From Zantedeschia hybrid cultivar (Eukaryota; Streptophyta; Magnoliopsida; Alismatales; Araceae): a stretch of DNA of 64,000 nucleotides. The position numbers were made by a program, and so were the translations under genes. The notes under the pieces were generated by a model. It was not told where the DNA came from. It did not search any database and saw only the letters and a list, made by a program, of their open reading frames with translations. The first letter of the stretch is position 1. Every line of letters starts with the position of its first letter. The DNA is taken from positions 31,411,614 to 31,475,613 of the forward strand of contig JARZZO010000008.1 in the NCBI GenBank assembly GCA_030544215.1. Direction: 5' to 3'. Below are positions 26,901 to 38,104 of the stretch, piece by piece.

Positions 26901-27865
26901 CTCGCCGGTCCTCAGCTTACGCCTTCTTGTCAGTGCCTGCACAGAATTGCAGATATGAGATACACATCCAGTATCTAATATCCACGATGTACAATCTCTA
27001 ATTGACAAGTTTACATCTATCATATAGATACCTGAAGCGTCCTGCTGCTTCACAGTTCCTTGAGCCTTGTCCTTGAGGTATTCCTTGCAATTCCTCTTCC
27101 AATGCCCTTTCTGGTGACAGTAGAAGCAATCACCTTTCTCAGCACTTTTACCCTTGTCTTTCTTGGTGACTTTTACCTTTCTCTGAACCTTGTTCTTATT
27201 CTTTCGAAAAGCTTGGACTGCAAGTCTTTTTCTGTTGGTCTTACCAGCCATGAGGAATTGGGGTTTATCCTTCACAAGGTTCCCCTCAGCAGTCTTTAAC
27301 ATGTTCAACAGTTCAGCTAAGGTGGCCTGGATCTTGTTCATGTTAAATTAACGATGAACTGAGCATATGACGGTGGAAGTGAAGACAACACGAGGTCTGT
27401 GTGCATCTCCTTGGGAAGTGTAATCCCAAAAGCATCCAGCCTCTCTACCCATTCAATCATCTTCAGCACGTGATTCTGTACTGAAGTTCCCTCTGCCATC
27501 TGAGCCTTGAACAGATTCTTCGATATCTCATATCGTTCGATTGTGCTCTGCTCACCAAATAGCTCCTTCAAATGGAGCATGATGGATCTAGCATCTATCT
27601 CTTCATGTAGCCTCTGCAACTCATTGCTCATAGAGGCTAACATGTAGTATTAGGCCATGGTGGAATCCTCCTTCCATTTTTCATACGCTATCATTTCCTC
27701 CTCTGGAGCATCTAATGCTGGTTCAGCAGGAGGTTCATTATCTAAGACGTAGGCAATCTGCTCAGACCTGAGGACTATCTTCAGGTTTCTGAGCCAGTCT
27801 GAGTAATTGGTGCCTGTCAAACGGTTGGCATCAAGTATGCCTCGCAACGGGTTATGGTGCGACAT
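23933..27865 (-). pseudogene. Ty1/copia gag-pol polyprotein of element 1, nearly intact
   Basis: Gag starts MSHHNPLRGIL at 27865. It is broken by a stop at about 27646 (TAA where CAA is expected) and a frameshift at about 27340. A CCHC knuckle (CFYCHQKGHWKRNC) lies near 27130-27090 and the protease motif WILDTGCVSHIC near 26985-26950, with Asp present. Integrase has all three acidic residues (HSDVCGP, RSDRGGEY, GVSERRN). A one-base loss near 25873 shifts the frame at KVWGCPAHVK. RT has an intact YVDD (25086-24400), after a TGA for Trp near 25100. RNase H (TTEAEYIAAAEAA) ends with TAG at 23933-23935. Only about half a dozen lesions separate this copy from an open polyprotein. It needs a helper element to move, and its 3' LTR is deleted. 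Confidence 0.92.
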
Positions 27866-27951
27866 TCTCGCCTACAGGAGATAATCAATTGATAATTAGC
27901 AGATATTCAGATTAACTAAAACAAGATATGGTCTTTTATTATCTAGTTTTA

Positions 27952-28362
27952 CTCCCACTAATTTTCGACGGACTGTATAACCTTCAGATATACAGAACGG
28001 GAGAAGCCGACAGTCTCCTAGTGGGGATCAAAATCTCCAAGCATCACAGTATGACCTCGGGTAAACACATAGTATCATACCGCTATCTCAGAGCAATCAT
28101 CTCATGATAATTGCAACTCCTTGCAATATCCGATCATACTTCGGCTCCCAAGTTTAATGGTCCCGGGTAAACACAGTAGACCATTATCCCCGGTCTAAGC
28201 TTTACCATCAATACGTAACAGAGTAAAGTAGAAATATAGTTCCCGGATAAACACGTGGATAACTATATCGTTCCTCTACTCTTATCCAAAGGCATCTAAT
28301 GCCATGATCAACAGTCCTCTCAACAGACAATAGCAGACCTCGGGTAAACACATAGTATCTGC
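27952..28362 (-). promoter_or_regulatory. Structured leader RNA: hairpin array upstream of gag, family B
   Basis: Stems in + coordinates: GTATGA/TCATAC (28049-28080), TAATGGTC/GACCATTA (28155-28186), ATATAGTT/AACTATAT (28234-28268), GCAGA/TCTGC (28333-28362). All are perfect. The loops of the first and fourth are the same 20 nt (CCTCGGGTAAACACATAGTA) although the stems are unrelated; loops two and three are variants with GGGTAAACAC or GGATAAACAC. Closer to gag are CTGTATA/TATACAG (27973-27995), GGAGA/TCTCC (28000-28018) and the invariant 18-mer (27952-27969, complement of GTCGAAAATTAGTGGGAG), 86 nt before the gag start. The RNA would be read from the minus strand. Function unknown. Confidence 0.75.
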
Positions 28363-30140
28363 CATGACTGAATTAAGTTCCATTGATCATATTGATGGAG
28401 AGCCACGCGGTGCATTCTCAATGACTCGCGCTACGGCTTAGAATTTGTAACGAAGGTTTTACTTATTTAGTTTGGTCTCATCCTAGGTGATAGTATTAAA
28501 TATATCGAATATATTTATAAATACTAATAACCTAGCAAATATAAAGCACACGCATCATATACATGTCATTAGTGTGGTCATGGACGGCATTGTGGTTTGA
28601 CTTGAGCCAGACAGTCAAACGTACACAGATACACAATATAACAACTTATATCATGAGTCTGCAATCCCATGGATTCAATGAACTCCTTCATCTTCATCTG
28701 GTTGCAGTTGTGGATCATCCTCGCTCCGTGCGAAGCCGCCTCGATCAGATTACTTCATAATTCGCAATTACAAGATAATTCAAAAGAGGAAGCCTTATGG
28801 CGATTACATCAAGGAGGAAGGTAGAAGTACAATGGAATATGAGAGGGAGAGGGTCGCAGACCTCTATTTATTAATAAACAACAAACCACACAATCACATT
28901 CCACATCCACAATTAATGCTCGTCCATGACCACCATGTGTTTTAGTTAAACAAACCACACATGAATTGCACATCAAATGACTAAATAGAATTTTTGAAAA
29001 TAACTTATAATTTTGGTTTCATAAAACCAGGGACCAAACAAAATTTGGATTTAGAATTTTCGAAAAATTTAGTATTTAGTTCAAGCATGATAATTTAAAT
29101 CCAATTTAAACAAGCAAATAAATGCACATCAACTCTAATTTGACAAGATTGTAACATTCCATGCATATAAGATTAATTGGCATTAAATGATAAATTTAAC
29201 AATTAAATTTATTCCCCAATTATGTCCTTTAATCTAACAATTAGATTGAATTAACAACAACTTGTTAATTACCACTTTAATCCATATTAATCTAATTATT
29301 GAACCATAAAATTAATAACAGAGCTCAATCTTATTGTAAAATCTCATTACAAATAAAAATTAAATTCTGTTTTTAATTTGGAACAAAAACAGATTAAATA
29401 AGGATTAAAAACAAAGAAAAATAAAGGGGAAAAAGGGGCAGCGGTCCAATGGACCGGACCGGACCTGGGCCGAGCCCAGCCGGTCCCTGGCTCGGACCCA
29501 GGTCCGCCCACAAGGGCGTGGACCTGATCCGGGTCCAGGGCCGACTGGCTCGGACCCGGGGGCCCGGCCAGGCCCGTCGGGCCCGCCCCCCCCACCCGAG
29601 CGCAGCTAGGAAACCCTAGCTGCGCGCAGGGTGGGGGGCGGCGGCTCCCTGCCGCCGGCAACCTGCCCCGCAGGTGCCGGCCGACAGGGCCTTGGCAGGA
29701 GGGCAGCCGCCGGCACCCAGGGGCACCGGCGACGGCGCCGGCAACCCCTGGTTGCCGGCGGTTATCTTCCACACCCCCCCCCCCCCCCCCAAAATCCGTT
29801 TTCTGCAAAAAATTAGGAACCCCTTATTTTTGAAAAATAAAAAAAAAATATAGGGGTTATTGATCCTCCCGGTCATGATACAAGATCAGAACTTCGATCC
29901 ATGACCCCATGGAAGGAATCCCATGCTCCATCGAGCCCTTCCCAACGCTTGGGATGCCCGTGAACAATCCGATACGAGTAGTTCTTCATCCGACGAAGAA
30001 CACACGAAAATTGCAGAAAAATAAAATTTTAATGCTTACAGTTTGTCTTAAACTTACTGTGTTCATCTCATGAACACATCACATGCATGGAATTAATTAC
30101 AAAATTATCAAAAAGAGATCGAAATGGCGAAAAACACAGT
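28363..30140 (-). other. Leader of copia element 1
   Basis: Non-coding. It is AT-rich at 28900-29400, GC-rich at about 29440-29780 (many CCGGC and GGCCC words, a C run at 29776-29790), then mixed sequence to the primer site. ORFs in the GC-rich block (29347-29876) have low-complexity translations and are not supported. Confidence 0.65.
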
Positions 30141-30160
30141 GGAACCTGGCTCTGATACCA
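30141..30160 (-). other. Primer-binding site of element 1, initiator-Met type
   Basis: On the minus strand TGGTATCAGAGCCAGGTTCC begins one base after the LTR end. This is the classic initiator-Met tRNA complement. Confidence 0.93.
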
Positions 30161-30161
30161 C

Positions 30162-31712
30162 TGTTGGGATCGCTGTGTCGGGATCCGATCCTAAAACGCA
30201 GCGGAATAAAATTTTCGGGATCGGATATGTCCCGTTTCGGTCGTTAAAATAAAACAGGTGTAAATCGATTTACCTTGCGCGGATTCGAATCCGTGTCCGT
30301 TTTCCGGTTCCGTCAGAGCGTTGCCGCAAGTCGCGCAGATGCCCGACCTCTAGCGGTATCCACGCGGTTCTCCTCGCGATGGATCGTCCTCGCTTCTTCG
30401 CTCGCTGCGGCGTTCGTAGATCCCGTCTGACTGCGCGTAATCCGCCGCGACATGCGGATTCGGAATCCCCGTCGAACGGAAGGTGGAGCAGTTGGGAACC
30501 GTACGCCCAGAAGAGAGAGAAAGTGGGGAAGAACGAAAGACGGCTAGGTCAGGGTTGCTGACCCCGGACGTAGAATCCGTTCTTTTATAAGAAGTATGTT
30601 TGCAGTTTTTCATAAAAACCTAGACTTATCCGAAATCCTGTCAGATTATCTATCGACTTGAAAACCATTTGCGTGTGACCCTCTAGGCCCAAGTACCAGT
30701 CCAATTAATAGCCCAATAAGTCCAGTAACCCTTTACTGATCCACTGACTTAATTAATATCCTTACATTCAATTAATCAACCGAATTTAATGTCCCACAAT
30801 AAATTCGGACGGACTGTCGATCACGTTGGATGCCAAGCAACATCGCGTGATCCTGGATAGTACTGGGGTTATCGCAACCCTCTATTGGAACCTTTCTGTC
30901 ATCGGTTAGCGCGCGGATATAATCCTTCATCCGTACAATGTTCCCGAATCGACCTAGGGCATGGTTTACTGTTAAATCCTATTTGGTCGATTCACTTGAA
31001 TCAGATGCCACTAATCTAAATCCGATAACTCCTTATCGATTACAGAGTCCGTCCTGGCCAGGGACTTTAAGCGCATCATTCCCGGAACATTCTCTCTCAA
31101 ACTACCGAGAGCGGATGATCCCGTATTGAACACACAATTATCTTCGAGGGCATTTTCCTGAACCCGATCGCTTGACTTATTGATAACCCATGGTTAGGGA
31201 TTCGTTCGTCAAGGTCAAAGCTCAGAAACCTACCAACAAGATATCTTTGGAGTCTTAGGTCCAAGGATCATCCACGCAACCGTGACAACTGAATCGAGCT
31301 GGTTAACAGTGAGGTGATTACCATCCAACGATTCATAGTCGGATCAGTTCAGTGAACTCATTCACCAATGAGCACCTATAGGTTCAGCATAGTGTCCCCA
31401 CACAAGTGACTTATGGGATCAGTCACCCTCATCATATGAGCTGAAGTAACCTATACTAGTCTATCCGGATGTTCGATGTCCTATCTCAAACATCCTATGA
31501 CTAGGAACAATTAAGAACATGTGTTTATAAGTTTTCGGTCCCGTAATTATGATCTCATCATAATTCGAAGGCTATTGCACATGTTCATGGACTTCATCGT
31601 AATACGATAAACACAGATCGAATTAATTACACACAATGAATTATTGCCATTTATTAATAATCTGAATAAGTACATAGTGTCGGATTGGCTTTGAGACCAT
31701 CTAATACTAACA
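30162..31712 (-). mobile_element. 5' LTR of copia element 1 (family B), full length
   Basis: 1551 bp, TGTTGGGATCG to AATACTAACA on the + strand. It contains a promoter module (30582-30686) and a one-mismatch copy of the CCCTGGCCAGGG palindrome (31052-31063). An opposite-strand relative starts at 62835. Confidence 0.95.
30582..30686 (-). promoter_or_regulatory. LTR promoter module on minus strand (family B, 5' LTR)
   Basis: The CTAGAGGGTCACAC box is the complement of 30673-30686; TATAAAAG is the complement of 30582-30589. Spacing is 84 bp, the same as in the LTR at 62835. Confidence 0.65.
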
Positions 31713-31717
31713 AGTTT

Positions 31718-31743
31718 GGCTTGTGGGCCACCTAAAACTAACA
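31718..31743 (-). mobile_element. 3' LTR of copia element 2, terminal 26 bp
   Basis: GGCTTGTGGGCC through CTAAAACTAACA is the end of the family A LTR (compare 39616-39641), cut off from 21631-23155 by element 1. The polypurine tract of element 2 (complement AAGTGGGAGA) follows at 31744-31754. Confidence 0.93.
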
Positions 31744-31763
31744 ATCTCCCACTTGGACTAAAG

Positions 31764-34700
31764 TCAATCACCTTTATACAATAAGCCTATAGACTCTAGG
31801 TGACGCTCAAACACAATTTGTGTCAATGGCTTTGTTAGTGGATCTGCTACATTATTGACGGATGGAACTCTTTCCACTACTACATCTCATCTGGATATGA
31901 TCTCTCCGATAAGATGAAAGCGCCTTAGAATATGCTTCGATTTCTGATGAGACTGAGGCTCTTTCGCTTGCGCAATCGCTCCATTGTTGTCGCACAACAG
32001 CAGAACTGGTTTAGAGATACTGGGAACTACGCCGAGGTCGGTGATGAATTTCTTCAACCACACTGCTTCCTTGGCAGCTTCAACAGCAGTGATGTACTCA
32101 GCTTCTGTCGTCAAATCTGCAGTGGTTGCTTGCTTGGAACTCTTCCAGCACACTGCTCCTCCGTTCAAAGTAAACACGAATCTAGATGTAGACTTGCTAT
32201 CATCTGGATCTGACTGGAAACTCAAGTCAGTAAAGTCTCGCAGTTTCAAGTCACCTCCCCCATAGACAAGAAACATATCCTTAGTTCTTCTCAAGTACTT
32301 AAGGATACATTTCACTGCTTTCCAGTGCTCTTCGTCTGGATCAGCCTGAAATCTACTCGTAACACTTAGAGCAAATGCAACATCAGGCTGTGTACATAAC
32401 ATGGCATACATCATAGATCCTATGGCAGAGGCATAGGGTACTCTATTCATGAATGCTCTCTCATCAGCAGTCTTAGGAGACTGCTCCTTTGAGAGACTAA
32501 TTCCATGTCTCATCGGTATGAGACCTCTCTTGGAATTTTCCATGCCAAACCTTTTGACTATGGTATCTATGTATAAGGATTGGGTCATTCCAAGCATCCT
32601 CTTTGATCTATCCCTATAGATCCGTATTCCTAATACGTAGGATGCTTTTCCCAAATCCTTCATGGAGAAATTTTTCGACAGCCAGATCTTTACTGATGAC
32701 ATCATAGCTACATCATTCCCAATGAGTAGTATGTCATCTACGTAAAGAACTAAGAAGGTGACTGCGCTCCCACTGGTCTTCTTGTATACACAAGGCTCAT
32801 CTTCATTCTTAATGAAGTCATAAGATTTGATAGCCTCGTCAAATCTTATGTTCTAGCTCCGGAAAGCCTGCTTCAGTCCATAAATGGACCTCTGAAACTT
32901 GCACACTTTATCTGGAGATTCTTTTGATGTGAAACCTTCTGGTTGTATCATATACACCTCTTCCTCAAGGTTACCGTTGAGGAAGGCAGTCTTTACATCC
33001 ATCTGTCAGATTTCATAATCAAAATGTGCAACAATGGCGAGTAGAACTTTGATCGACTTTATCATGGCAACTGGTGAGAAAGTCTTGTCATAGTCAATTC
33101 CTTACCTTTGACGATATCCCTTTGCCACCAACCTTGCCTTGTAAGTGTCGATCCGTCCATCAGCACCGATCTTTCTCTTAAAGATCCACTTGCAACCGAT
33201 AGGTACAATACCCTCGGACAAGTCCTCCAAGTTCCAAACTTGGTTGGTGTACATGGACTGGATTTCTGAGTTCATGGCTTCTCACCATTTCTCGGCTTCT
33301 GGGCCTTCTATAGCCTCTTGGTAGGTTTTAAGATCATCATCCTCATTATATTCTACCTTAGACTTACCTTCAGCGATATGTCCCACATATCGTTCGGGTA
33401 GTTTAGGTAATCTACCAGATCTACGAGGCTCATGTGTGTGTACCTGAACAGATTCAGAAACTGATATCTCATCTGATGATAATGTAACTGTTTGAGGATC
33501 TGGAACCTCTTCCAGTACTATTTTACTCCCACTATTCTCCTGGAGAAGGTATTCCTCTTCCAGGAAGACAGCTTTTCTAGCGACAAACACCTTTTATTCA
33601 CCAGGATAGTAAAAATAGTATCCAAAGGTTTCCTTTGGATATCCCACAAACCGGCATTTATCAGTTCGTGATTCCAGCTTGTTTGGATCATGCCTCTTTA
33701 CATGAGCAGGACAACTCCAGACTTTAACATGTTTAAATTCTGATTTCCTGCTTTTCCATATCTCATATGGAGTAGAAGCAACAGACTTACTGGATACTCT
33801 GTTCAGTAGGTATGCTGTTGACTTTAGAGCATACCCCCAGAGGGACACTGGTAATCTCGAAAAACTCATCATGGATCGCACCATGTCCAACAAGGTGCGA
33901 TTACTCCTTTCCGATATACCATTCATCTGTGGTGTATATGGAGGGGTTAGCTGAGAAAGGATACCATTATCCTTTAAGAATTGTGTGAAATTAGTACTCA
34001 AGTATTCTCCTCCTCGATCTAATCGAAGAGTTTTAATACTCTTTCCTAACTGCTTCTCTACCTCATTCTTGAACTCCTTGAACTTCTCAAATGCTTCCGA
34101 CTTGTACTTCATTAAGTACACATAGCCGAACCTTGAGAAGTCGTTGGTGAACGTGATGAAGTATGAGAAGCCACCTTTGGCTTGGGTTGACATTGGACCA
34201 CATACATCTAAATGTATTAGTTCCATAATGTCCTTGGCACGTTCTCCATGTCCAACAAACGGAGATTTTGTCATCTTTCCCATAAGGCAGGATTCACATG
34301 TCGCAAATGATTTATAATCGAATACTGTTAAATAACCATGCTTGTGCAATCTTTGCAACCTGCTTTCACCAATGTGCCCAAGTCTACAATGCCACATGTA
34401 GGCTTGGTTCACACAGTTCTTGCTCTTCTTAAGAGCATTATCAATATGAAGATTGTAATAAGAAACATCTAAGAGATATAGACCGTTGACCAAAGATGCC
34501 GAAGCTATTGATTTATTACCATAATAAATCGAACAACTTCTATTTTCAATAGTCAACCTTTATCTTATCTTGTCCAAGGAAGATACTGATATGATGTTCT
34601 TTATTATGCTAGGAACATAATAACAATCTTCTAATAGTAAGACGTCTCCTGATGGAAGCCTGAGGTTTGCTGTCCCAACAGCAATCGCCGCAACTTTTGC

Positions 34701-35177
34701 GTCGTTTCCTAGCCTTAATTCCACATCACCTTGTCTCAACTTGCGCTTACTTGTCAGCATATGCGCATCATGACAGATGTGAGAAGCACATCCGGTATCT
34801 AATACCCAAGATGTGGAATTTCTAACTGACAAGTTGATATCTATCATATAGATATCTGAAGCTTTAGACAACTTCACCTTTCCATGATCTTTATCGTTGA
34901 GGAACTCCTTGTAGTTCCTCTTCCAGTGACCATACTGCTTATAGTAGAAGCAGTCACCCTTTTCTACTCTTTTTCCTTTGTCCTTCGATCTTTTATCATT
35001 AGCTATCATCTCTACTTCAGGGGCTTCTAATGCCGATTCAGCAGGAAGATCAGCTCCAAGGACAAAGTCATTGTGTTCAGATCTGAAGACATTCTTCAGG
35101 TTTCTGAACCAATCTGAGTAGATCAGGTAAGTCAAAAGGACATCAAGTATGCCGCGGAATGGGTTATTCGACGACAT
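31764..35177 (-). pseudogene. Ty1/copia gag-pol polyprotein of element 2, gag mostly deleted
   Basis: Gag starts MSSNNPFRGIL at 35177. After about 60 residues it jumps directly to the sequence before the zinc knuckle, so roughly 170 gag residues are missing. The knuckle reads CFYYKQYGHWKRNY: two of its three cysteines are tyrosines. Protease WVLDTGCASHIC is intact (near 34815-34780). Integrase (34556-33594) keeps HLDVCGP, RLDRGGEY and GISERSN, the three acidic residues. Stops occur near 33594 (TAA for Gln), 33283 (TGA for Trp), 33103, 33007 and 32852 (TAG for Trp). RT YVDD is intact (about 32735) and RNase H TTEAEYI is at about 32105. The frame ends at TGA, complement of 31764-31766. Non-functional. 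Confidence 0.9.
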
Positions 35178-35263
35178 AATTCCCTATAGAATATAAATTC
35201 TATTTTAGTAAATGTTCAAATATTAAATATAAAACAAGACATGGTTTTTTGTTCAAGTTTTAA

Positions 35264-35677
35264 CTCCCACTAATTTTCGACGGACTGTATAACCCTCAGT
35301 TATTCAGAACGGGAGACGCCGACAGTCTCCTAGTGGAGATCATAATATCAATGACTTGCAGTACAGTCTTGTGGATAGCACAACAAACTGTAATACAATC
35401 AAAGAGCACCCAACTCATGGGACTTGCAACTCCTTGCAATATCTGATCATGGCTTTGGTCCTAAGAGATTTAATGGCCTTGTGGATAGCACAACAAACCA
35501 CTAATTCCGGTCTAAGCAAACCATCGTTACGCGACGATCATAGATTTGCATGCAACCCTTGTGGATAGCATAACAAAGCTACATGGTTCCTCTACCCCGA
35601 TCATATAGACATCTAATGCCATAGCCATAGTTTCTCCTCCCAATTAAACAGGCCTTGTGGATAGCACAACAAACCTG
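35264..35677 (-). promoter_or_regulatory. Structured leader RNA: hairpin array upstream of gag, family A
   Basis: Four copies of CTTGTGGATAGCACAACA are spaced through the leader, each with a TTGTG/CACAA inner stem. Flanking stems differ: TACAGT/ACTGTA (35362-35392), TTAATGG/CCACTAA with one mismatch (35470-35504), CATGCAAC/GCTACATG with two mismatches (35549-35585), CAGG/CCTG (35649-35677). Nearer gag are CTGTATAAC/GTTATTCAG (35285-35307, one mismatch), GGAGAC/GTCTCC (35312-35330) and the invariant 18-mer (35264-35281). The core matches family C (TTGTG-CTAC-CACAA). Function unknown. Confidence 0.72.
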
Positions 35678-38083
35678 CCTAAAGTGATTCGAATCCTATG
35701 ACTATAACGATGGTGGACCACGCGGCAAGTTCTTAACTACTCGCGTTACGGCTTAGAGTTTATCTGAGGGTATTTAGATAATTTTTATCTTGGTCTCTCC
35801 TAAGTGATAGTATATAAATATATCGTATATATTTACTAAATACTATACCTGCTTTGATTCATAATCAAAAGAAAACAATGCATCACATACATGTCTAGTG
35901 TGGTCATGGATAGCACAGTGGGTTTGACTGAAGCCAACAGTCAAACACACACACAATCTAACACAACAATTATATTAGATAACCTGCAAACACATAGGCA
36001 AGAGATCTCCATCATATCACCTTCCTGGTTGCATCTGTGGATCGTCCTCGCTCCTTCCTCAGTTGCCTCGATCATATTATAATAAATTCTAGAATTTACA
36101 GGTAAATGGAAGAAGGCCTTATGGTGAGTACAAGAGAGAAGGAGGTAGAAGTACATCGGAGTTCGAGAGGGAGAGGTACGCATGCCTCTATTTATTAATA
36201 ATTAATAAATAACCAACATCCATCCACGATCCACACAATCCATTCATCATATGAATAATTAAATAAGTGCATATCCATGACCACGGTGTGTTTTAAACAT
36301 CCCACACATGATTCAGCGCATCACATGGCTAAAACAAATGAGTTTTCAAAATATATAATTTTGGTTTTCAAAAAAACTAGGATCCAATCAAAATTGGTGT
36401 TTGAATTTCGAAACCACTTTTAATCAATTTAACATGCAATCAAATCTAATTTAAAAACATCAAAATACACATCACATGTACATACACTCCAAATTAATAA
36501 TTCCATATTATTCCATGCAAATTAGAACATTTCTAATAATTAAATCAATCTAACATTTAGATTGAATCAAATTAATAATCTAACAATTAGAATATTAAAA
36601 TTATTTACTAATCTAACTGTTAGATTAGTAGATTAAAATTAATCATTAATTTAACACTTAAATTAATAATTAACTCTAATATGTTGTTATTTACTAATCT
36701 AATTTTTAGACTAGTTAATTAATTAATGTTAATTATCAATTTAACTCTTAAACTAATAATTAACACTAATTAACAATTAACCACTAATCTAACTTTCAGA
36801 TTATTGGATTAAAATTAATTATTAGTTTAACTCTTAAACTAATAACTAATAAATCTTAATTAAACCATTATATTCGTTAATTAAAATTAATCATCAATTT
36901 AACAATTAAACTAACAATTAATTTTAATTAAATAATAACTACTAATTTAACATTTAAATTAGTCTATTAAAATTAATTATTAATTTAACATTTAAATTAA
37001 TAATTAATTTCAATCAATTAACACTTACATGTTAATATAATGATTCCAAAATCATTAATAATCCAATTCAATAATATTAGAAAAAATTTAATTTTCAAAA
37101 CAATTTTGAAATATAAATTTAAAATCTAATCATATATCAATTGGGTCAAATAGGCTTAATTAGGTTTAAACAAGGATTAAAATGGGGTTTAAATAAAAGG
37201 GAATAGTGCTCAGCCCATTAGACATCTGGCTTGAGCCCTTGGCTCGAGCCAGGTTCGAGCCCTGGGTCGACCAGGGCGTCGGACCTGGGCCACCCCGGAC
37301 TGCCCAGACCGCCTGCACCTGGCCCGGTCTGACCGGGTCAGGGCCGGGCGGCCCGCCTGTGCTTCTTCCCGAGCAAGCCAACGCACCTGCATAAACCCTA
37401 GGCGGCGGTGGAGGCGTGGCAGCGCCGGCGGCGGACGGTGCCCGGCGTCGCTCGGCACCGGACGGCAACGTCCCCGGCGCCGGTGGGCTCCCTAGCGCCA
37501 GTATGCTCGCCGGAGAAGCGCAAAAGGAGTCGGCGGAGCCCATTCTTTCTCCCATCATCCGAACCCTACACCTTTACAGGTTTCTGGCCGGCGGTGCAGC
37601 GCCGCCACCGGCTGGCCCCTGGCGCTGCTGGCCCGTCCGTCGACACTTCCAACGCTGGCATAGCCACCGGTAGTGGCACAAGAAGCTCCCAATCGAGCCC
37701 TTTAATATCCCTCTTTTCAGGTTTTTCTGAAAAACTAAAAGAGAGAATAACCCCTTATCCGGCAATTTGAGGCAACTCACCGGCGCCGGCCACCGGTCCC
37801 GTTGGTGACCAGAGACAACCCCAGGATGATCTAAGGTCCGGTTTACCTCCACAACACTTGGGGAATGTCCGAACGATGCCGTGAAGTCAACCCGGAACTC
37901 GTTGTTCTTTGTCAGACGAAGAACGCGAAAAAACCCCAAAATAAATTAAATTTTTACACAAAAACAAGCGATCGAATCGCAGCAGTCATCTCATGATCAT
38001 TAGATTTGCATAAAAAGTAAAACGATGCATGGAATAATACACAGAATCACTAAATCGGAGACCGAAACGGGACGAGAAACAGT
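35678..38083 (-). other. Leader of copia element 2
   Basis: Non-coding leader. A very AT-rich block (36480-37140) holds several palindromic variants of AATCTAAC-TTAGATT. A GC-rich block (about 37210-37660) follows. Overlapping ORFs on both strands in the GC block look like composition effects. Confidence 0.65.
36480..37140. repeat. AT-rich palindromic repeat block in the leader of element 2
   Basis: Words such as ACTAATCTAAC-TGTTAGATTAGT recur near 36607, 36691, 36782 and 36930, separated by AATTAATTATTAATTTAAC stretches. Each word is an inverted repeat. Element 1 has one or two such words near 29230-29300, so the block has expanded in element 2. Confidence 0.6.
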
Positions 38084-38103
38084 GGAACCTGGCCCTGATA
38101 CCA
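38084..38103 (-). other. Primer-binding site of element 2, initiator-Met type
   Basis: On the minus strand TGGTATCAGGGCCAGGTTCC begins one base after the LTR end. It has one change from the site of element 1 (AGAGCC to AGGGCC). Confidence 0.92.
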
Positions 38104-38104
38104 C

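Larger units (their letters stand above)
23156..31712 (-). mobile_element. Copia element 1 (family B), nested in the LTR of element 2
   Basis: An 8.56-kb copia element on the minus strand: 5' LTR 30162-31712, primer site 30141-30160, leader, gag-pol 27865-23933, polypurine tract 23920-23930, 3' LTR 23156-23918. It is bordered by the perfect 5-bp target duplication AGTTT (23151-23155 and 31713-31717). Joining the outer flanks restores the family A LTR sequence seen at 39605-39625, which proves the nesting. Shared LTR sequence shows about 18 differences in some 750 bp by eye, nearly all transitions. This is the youngest insertion that can be dated here. Confidence 0.95.

Noticed and set aside
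29347..29876. ORFs rich in Gly, Pro and Arg in the leader of element 1
   Set aside because: GC-rich non-coding leader; frames open on both strands from composition, no domain, and the equivalent blocks in the other leaders encode unrelated sequence.
35362..35677. CRISPR-like or satellite array of four 18-nt repeats in the leader
   Set aside because: Only four copies, flanked by matching complementary stems, and located in an LTR element leader; an RNA hairpin series explains it better.
37166..37770. Overlapping ORFs on both strands in the leader of element 2
   Set aside because: Same reason: GC-rich leader block with no conserved protein.
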